This document shows positions 57,570 through 64,000 of a DNA stretch of 64,000 nucleotides, in pieces. The translations under genes were made by a program, and so were the position numbers. Every line of letters starts with the position of its first letter. Within the stretch, counting starts at the first letter, position 1. The notes under the pieces are model-generated. The model saw nothing but the letters and a program-made list of their open reading frames with translations, searched no databases and was not told the origin of the DNA. Source of the stretch: Primulina eburnea (taxonomy: Eukaryota; Streptophyta; Magnoliopsida; Lamiales; Gesneriaceae); NCBI RefSeq assembly GCF_022965805.1, contig NC_133101.1, forward strand, positions 7,022,569-7,086,568, written 5' to 3'.

Positions 57570-58754
57570 TTAAGCCCAAACTCTCTTTCGGGAAATGAGA
57601 TCGGATGTTTTTATCTCATCTATTTTAGCAGCAACAATGAAATCATTCATGCTCAGACCTCCTGCAAGATATAGAAACTATGACCATCAAAAACAGATCC
57701 AATACATTTAACAAAATTATAAATTTAACCAGATGATCGATCTTTCTATTTTTTATTGTTTCAAGCTCATACCAATAGACGAAGTCCACAGTTCCGCTCT
57801 AACTTGATTAGGCTCCTCTATACGAAGAGTAGGAACGAGCCCTGTCGATTCTATTGCACGGTTAATCCGGCTGATGAGTACTTCTGCACAGTTTGAATCT
57901 CTCACTTTCCACAAACATTGCAGCCTTAAAGACCCTTCTTCATGTACAAGTCTCCAACCAACAACCTACATGACAATTTCACAGAAAAAAAAAAAAATTG
58001 AACCTTCAAATTTTAATGTGGTGAAGATATGTGCTTGAGTAATTGGAGGCGAGTAAAATGGTGAAAAACTCATTTTCCAAATATAGCACCTTTACTACAT
58101 GAAATAATTTCAAAATAAATGGGAAATAACCAATTTAAGATTGAGCAGGCAAATAAGAGCTAGAGAACTAAAAATATATTCAGATTTACATGCAAACTCA
58201 ATAGCCACAGAATCAAGAAAATTATAATCTTGGAAAACTGCAGAACCCATCTGAATAATAATAACATTGAAAATTCTATTAACTCAGAACAAAAGAAATC
58301 AAATTTCATGCATAATTTATCCCCCAAAAAATCAAAACTTTAGCAAAATTGTACACCAAGACTAGATTCTTAAGTCGGTTAAAGGGCTAAGAACCTTGAA
58401 CAGCAGCTGCTTGGCCTCATATTCTGACAAGGGCTGCTGAATTTGAGAAACTGAAACGCATTCTTGCTGAGCCAAAGACAGAGCCGAAGCATTTGGGATC
58501 AAAATCTTGTGCTCCGTGCTGGAAAACCCAAGCACTTTTTCCCCGAAATTGCTCTCTATTTCTTGCGGAAACGGGTCCCTCGCTCCAAAATCACCCGCCG
58601 AGTCTGTTCCCGCTGCTTGGATTTTGAATGGATATTTGGGGTTGACGAATGGGAGGGAGTTTTGGGGGTACTTTGGTGGGTTTTTAGGAAGACGAAGAAG
58701 GGGAGACAGGAGTGGGCGATGAGTGGAAGCCATTGAGGGAAGAGTGAGGTTCAT
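57570..58754 (-). CDS. RAF2: Chloroplast pterin-4a-carbinolamine dehydratase-like protein (RAF2/SDIRIP1 type)
   Basis: Three exons, minus strand: 58395-58754, 57773-57965, 57570-57661, all with GT/AG borders. They assemble to 645 bases, 214 residues, close to the Arabidopsis relative At5g51110. Residues 1 to about 45 look like a chloroplast transit peptide (Ser/Pro/Lys-rich, no acidic residues). KVLGFSSTEHKILIP (about 73-87) is a signature of this plant group. The PCD-like fold follows: LLFKVVGWRLVHEEG, LQCLWKVRDSNCAEVL, then EEPNQVRAELWTSSIGG and LSMNDFIVAAKIDEIK. Maize RAF2 is needed for Rubisco assembly, and Arabidopsis SDIRIP1 is a target of the ABA-related E3 ligase SDIR1. Start at 58754; a second Met at 58733 is possible. 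Confidence 0.93.
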
Positions 58755-59686
58755 AGTTGCAGGTTTTCCAGAAAGAAAAGGTGTTTAGATATGGTTTTTT
58801 AAATAAATAATATAAAAATTTAAAAAGGTCCTGACTCCTGAGGGGACCGGGTTTTTTTCCCGGCTCCTCTTTTCTTTTTCTTTTTTGTTAAATAAGTATT
58901 TTTTAATAATGATTATCCATATTTGTATTATTTAAAGTTTAAAATCAAAATACTTAGTGGTATCTAATAATATTGTTTTGACTCCAATTAATTTATATGT
59001 ATATTTATAATTATCACGAGATACTGGCACCACAATCGCATAGTATGTTTATATGGTCGATTTTTTAAAACTGTTTTTGTTAGTTTTGTCAACTTTGGAA
59101 ATTAGTTCGGGGAGGTAATTGGTTCATGGAGCTTCTGATTAATTTTATAATTTTTTTTTTATGTTGTGATGACATTCAGTTGCGTATCTTCGGCGCACAA
59201 CGGATAAACTATCGACTAACGCAATAACCTGTAAATCATGCTAGTTAGGTAAATTGTACTGAACAAACTTTGTGTGACAGACTCTTCCTAGAAGATGTTG
59301 GTAGAGGAAGTCTAACATCTGACCAAGTGTCAAGTACTCACTTATTTTACTAACTCGAACAACTCATTGGGACATTAGTTTTGTAATTTGTTATAGAACA
59401 AGACATTTATATATTATATAAAATAACTTGATAATCTATTTTGTTATGCTAATGCATACAATGTAATCTCCCAAAAAAGTCTTTGAAGTAAAACTTGTAA
59501 ATAATATAAAACTAGTTTTGAGAAGAAGGTGAGACCCCGGCCCCTCATTCAATTTTTGAAAGAATATTCAAGTTTTTTCTTTTGTTTTTTTGATAATTTG
59601 TATTTTTTTTATTTATTTAAAAGCCCCCTCTGGATAATTTATCTTAAAAGAAAAAAAAAACTCCCTTAAAAATCGGAATTTTTTTT

Positions 59687-59769
<83 letters not shown>

Positions 59770-60331
59770 GCTTTTACTTCTATGTTTTTAACTCTGAAAT
59801 AGATAAATTTTACTACTATATCCGAAAAATAAAATCGTGTCTAATTTTAGAAAATAAACTTTAAAAAACTCACGTTTATAGGTATCAGATTTTAAATGTT
59901 TCCGGTTGCAAAGCTGCTGGAGTATAATTAAATTTTAGTTATTTTTTTTATATTTTCTAGAATAAATATTTCAATTATGAAAAAATTATATAAGTCGCAG
60001 TATCTATGTTTTGATAAACATTTGTTCTAACGCGCCTGAATATATTCTTATCTATACATACAATCATCCCATTATTCTATATTGTAGTACAATAATAAGA
60101 ATTCTTCTATATTTAATTAATAATGGAGACTATTAAAAATATTGAATAGAAATTTTTTTCCATTTCAAGAACGATCGATAAAAAAAGAAGTACCCGATTT
60201 AAGTCATTCATGACAATTACAAAATATAAATTAAAAAGTTAAAAAAAAAATGCCCCAAATAACTAAAATACAAAGAAAATAAAAAAAGGAGAAAAGTTTT
60301 TGGAATGGACACAATCGTCTGAGCAAAAATC
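58755..60331. other. Spacer between RAF2-like and metacaspase genes
   Basis: AT-rich, including a long TA microsatellite (59701-59768). Two short GC-richer stretches (GGTCCTGACTCCTGAGGGGA at 58827; GTGAGACCCCGGCCCCTC at 59530) may be transposon ends but could not be paired. No gene. Confidence 0.45.
59701..59768. repeat. TA microsatellite
   Basis: About 34 TA units between the RAF2-like and metacaspase genes. Confidence 0.95.
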
Positions 60332-62770
60332 TCACAGTGAAAATGGCTTTGCGTAGACATCAAATTGTTCATTAGCACTGAGCTGTGGTTCCTGCAAGCA
60401 AACATAATCAAAATAAAATAAAAAAATTCCAAGTAAAATTTTAAAGTTATCTCATCCCACGAATTCATCAAGCCCAGCAAACATGAGATTACGTGCATAC
60501 CTGAGTGAGTCCAATGCTAGGCGCACTCGCACCAGATAAAAGCATCGAAAGTAGACTCGACGCGGAACCTCCGCCCAAGTCGCTGTCGGTTTTCCGAATA
60601 GTGGACCTCATGGCGGTTAAAATGCTCCCATAGGTAGTACCTTGTCCTCGTTCGATTGCTTGGATGAAAGCATATGTCATTACACCAGTAGATGTCACTT
60701 TTGACAGTAACTACATATTGTTCCACATTTGTATCAATTTTGAGGTAATTTTTAACATAATACGTAGTTTCACAAGATCAGAAGAAAAGTGTTAGAAATT
60801 ATTGAAGCTTGTGATGGGAGCTTACGGCTGTATCCGCGGAGGTTTGATCATCATCACAACCGCTAAACGAAATGGCTTCGCCTCCGCTGGTGCCTTTCCA
60901 TGTCCCGTTTCGTGGGCGATGGTCTTCCCATGTGTAACGCCCGTTCCTGCGCAAACCAAGGATGATAGCATGAACCAGGGGTGGTGAAGGTGAGCCTGCT
61001 CGAGCTCGAATTCGATTGATCAAACTCAGCTGTTGGTAGAGCATGTATCACAAGTTAGAAATAAAAAGTACAAATCGCCAACCTGTCCATTCTACAAAGA
61101 TAGGGCAGATCCAGCACCGTCCCGCTATGGCACGAATCTATGACCGCGTGAAGCTTGACTCCCGGAGGAAGCGGTCGGACTAGGGTTGCATTAACTTCAT
61201 TGTCGACAATCGATCCCTGGATCTCGAAATCCAAGGGGCAGAGCGTCTCATCGTATCCATCGAGTTCGTCTCCGGTGTAGTTCCTCTGCTGGCCACCATG
61301 TCCAGAGTAATGGAACACGAGTGAATCCCCGGGTTGGCAGCCTTGGACCAGCCAAAACATGGCCATCCTAATGTTATGTTTTGTTGGGATTCTGGTCGGA
61401 TCAGTTTCCTCTTCTGCAAATATGGAATGAGATGACATTTAATTTTCACAAGTTAAAAACATGTAGGCTTCGTTTGGATTTCAAATGATAAATTTTTTAT
61501 TTAACAATGGATTTGAAATGACTCCATAATTAGAAATTTGAAATGTTTTGATTTAGTAATATTTGACAAAATTCACAAACAGAAAAATGTATAATCAAAA
61601 TTACAAAAATTCTGAAAATAATATTTTATTTTACCCAACTCAAAAAAAAAATACAATTTTTCCTTTTAAAATCAAATGTTATTGCCTGAATTCTACAAAG
61701 GATTAAAAAAAGGGACAATTGAACAATTCTTCTCATTTTGTAGCATTGACCGATCAAAGAAAAATATACATTGCAAAAACACAACTTGCTTCTCCATCCT
61801 CACCAATAGCAGAAATACTTGTTTGACAATTGAATATCTAATTCCACGCATTAACATGTTCCATAATATAGACTGAAAAATTAATTACAACTTTCAATTA
61901 AATCCAACAGTTTATGACATGGACGAAAATAAAACTCGAAAAATTTAAGGAGGTAAGAACGTACATGCCACGTTCTATAAATTTTATAAATTTATAAGAA
62001 AAATTACAATAAATCAAGGATTGGGGTTGTAATCGAACCAAGATAATCTAATATTTTCAAATATAAAATTCTTTCTCCAGTTCAAGTATTTGTTTTTTCA
62101 TTCCTTCCAATTTCATTATCGAACTAAGCTCGAGCTCGAATAGAATGTTAATAATTTCTCAATTCAATAATTTGTTCTAAGTTTCTAACTACCATTTCTC
62201 ATAGCAAGTGGATATAAGTAAATTAGAAGGATGCTTAGACTTTGCTTATTCAAAGTTGACTTCTAAAGTCAACCATAACTAAGGAAACTCTATCAACACA
62301 TTGCAAAGCCGAATTCCCACGTTGATCCAGAAAGCGATCGAGAGATAGAACACGCAGAATTCGGAGAAAATGAAGAAGATGGAAAAGGCAAATATATTAC
62401 CTGTAAGCAAGATAATGGAGGATTCGGGGAACATGAACTTGGAGACCAGCATATGTTTCATGCATTTGGCGTCGTTAATGCATCCCTTAAGCTCGCTCTT
62501 GGTGTTTTTGTAAGCGATCCCGATGATCACCGCCTTCTTCCGGCCATGAGCCGGAGGAGGAGGGCCTGGTGGAGCGTGGTTGTACGGCGACGGTGGGGGG
62601 TAGTAGTTGTTGTAGCCGTTGAAGGAGGGGGTGTTTTGGAGATAGCTAGGTTGCGGCGGAGCAGGTGCTATTTGGGTGATAGCCTGGCAGATGACGCAGC
62701 GGATGGAGGTGGCGCCCGGCGGCAGCTGGAGGGGCGTGCGGCAGTTGGAGCAGTTCACTAGCATTAACAT
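60332..62770 (-). CDS. MC1: Type I metacaspase with LSD1-type zinc finger
   Basis: Cysteine protease cutting after Arg/Lys, of the AtMC1 group that promotes hypersensitive cell death. Five minus-strand exons: 62401-62770, 61083-61413, 60826-60946, 60501-60710, 60332-60391, all GT/AG. They sum to 1,092 bases, 363 residues, about the family length. The LSD1 zinc finger is CX2C...CX2C (C7, C10, C25, C28), followed by a Pro/Tyr-rich linker (35-75) and the p20 domain from GRKKAVIIGIAYK. Catalytic His is in HYSGHGG (about 162) and catalytic Cys in DSCHSG (about 218). The p10 part contains SFSGCDDDQTSAD and ends FDVYAKPFSL. Start: MLMLVNCSNC at 62770; upstream in-frame codons are probably leader. 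No lesion seen. Confidence 0.95.
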
Positions 62771-62947
62771 TTTTATTGGTTCGATGGAGAGATGGGAGTG
62801 AAATTGCACAGAAATTGAATCTATAATTATATACGCGTGAAAGGGAACATAGTGAACTTTTAACACCCTATGTTAAATAGTCTTCTTTTAATAATTTAGT
62901 TGACCGGAGTGCAAATTCCACATCTTTATAATTTATTTAGACAAAAA

Positions 62948-63121
62948 CTTGTGTGAGACGGTTTCACGGGTCGTATTTGTGAGACAGGTCTCTTATTTAG
63001 GTTATCAATAAAAAAAAGTATTATTTTTTATGCTAGCAGTATTACTTTTTATTATGAATATCAGTAAGGTTGACCCGTCTCACATATTAGGATCCGTGAG
63101 ACGGTCTCATATGAGACCACT
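62948..63121 (+). repeat. MITE copy e (GTGAGAC-palindrome family)
   Basis: Left end TGTGAGACGGTTTCACGGGT, right end CCGTGAGACGGTCTCATATG. It lies about 180 bases upstream of the metacaspase start, in its promoter region. Confidence 0.82.
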
Positions 63122-63725
63122 CATTTATTTATGCTCAATATTATTTACATGCTAATTTATATATGTTGTTCACACTCATTTCTATAAAATGAGAAAAATT
63201 GCAAAATTTGTTATGTAGCTTGACATGTTTTAATTTTTTATCCCGTAAATTATCAAAATTTTGGTCTTAATACAACAATTTGAAATTTTAGCTATTTTTC
63301 GTCGAATGACTAACAAGTATTCAATGCAACATGGATAATGTATAAAAGACAATTTTGTAGTTTTTTCCGTATAAAAGTCATTCATAAGATGAAATGATGA
63401 GCCATATATGTAATATAAAACATAGTTAAAATAATAATAATTTTATTTTATGATTGACTTGAATATTAAAATATAACAATGGGAAATTAAAGCAAGTAGA
63501 GAAGGGAAATGTTGGGAAGGGCAAATGGGAAAGACCAGGTCAATTCAATTGTAAACGGCGGAATCCATTTTGCATTTTCGTACCCGAGTTTTAAAAATCA
63601 TGAAATCGTGTAAATCCTAAAGTTAAATAGGATGATTTTGAAATCAAAAGTGATACAAAAAATTAAAAAAAAAATTGCAATTGCGGTTGTTAATACCATC
63701 TATTAGGACTCATGTTTGGCAAAAA

Positions 63726-63884
63726 CTTGAGTGAGACGGTCTCACGGATCGTATTTGTGAGACAGATCTCTTATTTGTGTCATCCATGAAAAGTATAACT
63801 TTTTATGCTAAGAGTATTACTGTTTATTGTGAATTTGGGTATGATTGACCCGTCTCACAGATTAAGATCCGTGAGACCCACTCC
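63726..63884 (+). repeat. MITE copy f (GTGAGAC-palindrome family), right tip trimmed
   Basis: The left end GAGTGAGACGGTCTCACGG is intact. The right end runs CCGTGAGACCCACTC, lacking the last half of the palindrome. Confidence 0.78.
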
Positions 63885-64000
63885 TCATGTTTTGCTATTG
63901 AAGCACCACTTGTAGCAGAAATTCGTTTTGGTATTAAGCAGGGAGACGTACGTGAATTAGTCAACATTGCTATCGAGAGGCCCACCATGTTGCGCACACA

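Larger units (their letters stand above)
62771..64000. other. Metacaspase upstream region and window end
   Basis: Contains MITE copies e and f. The last ~100 bases (from about 63890) are less AT-rich and could be the edge of a gene or element beyond the window. I see no identifiable product. Confidence 0.45.

Noticed and set aside
62771..62866. Longer N-terminus for the metacaspase
   Set aside because: The zinc finger begins a few residues after the Met at 62770, as in the family; the upstream part has no conserved features.

Overview
The window reads as nuclear DNA of a flowering plant. It is AT-rich, has introns with GT/AG borders, a tandem dirigent-protein family, a type I metacaspase with an LSD1 zinc finger, and a dense load of plant transposons (Copia, long LTRs, TRIM/Cassandra, hAT, CACTA and MITEs). 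The short palindromic-end MITE and the gene style suggest an asterid, perhaps Lamiales. That placement is inference, not a sequence identification.

Layout. Positions 1-942 hold part of a long LTR. From 2.3 to 54.6 kb there are ten dirigent (DIR) loci, all on the + strand, called D1-D10 here: 2378, 5176, 7217, 16375, 28748, 29915, 31014, 44605, 51297 and a broken copy at 53997. All look intronless, with a signal peptide and about 190-205 residues. They group as D1-D3; D4-D7 (D4 and D6 are near-identical); D8; and D9/D10. Transposons fill the space between them: complete TRIMs with target-site duplications (3289-3915, 12656-13488), a Cassandra TRIM with 5S-like LTRs (18999-19860), a TRIM pair in head-to-head orientation split by a 3.3 kb hAT (8267-12139), an old inverted duplication (about 18.7-27.2 kb) carrying three younger insertions, a young but defective Copia (31653-36469), a CACTA with alternating GCGACGG motifs (38057-39443), a hAT remnant (43073-43885), and a 4.4 kb foldback built of ~230-bp tandem units (about 45.3-49.7 kb).

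From 55 kb to the end lies a stretch of ordinary single-copy genes: a BOI-related RING E3 ligase gene (+, frameshifted in this sequence), a chloroplast pterin-dehydratase-like protein of the RAF2/SDIRIP1 type (-, three exons, fully assembled here), and a type I metacaspase (-, five exons, 363 residues, fully assembled here).

How it fits together. The DIR loci encode secreted proteins of the family that guides stereoselective coupling of phenoxy radicals (lignans, lignin-like and terpenoid-phenol products). They sit in a birth-and-death cluster with recent duplication, one clear pseudogene, two altered C-termini, and loss in most copies of residues equivalent to substrate-contacting acidic and arginine positions in AtDIR6. 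Four copies share an upstream sequence block. Nothing suggests that the three distal genes share a pathway with the DIR cluster.
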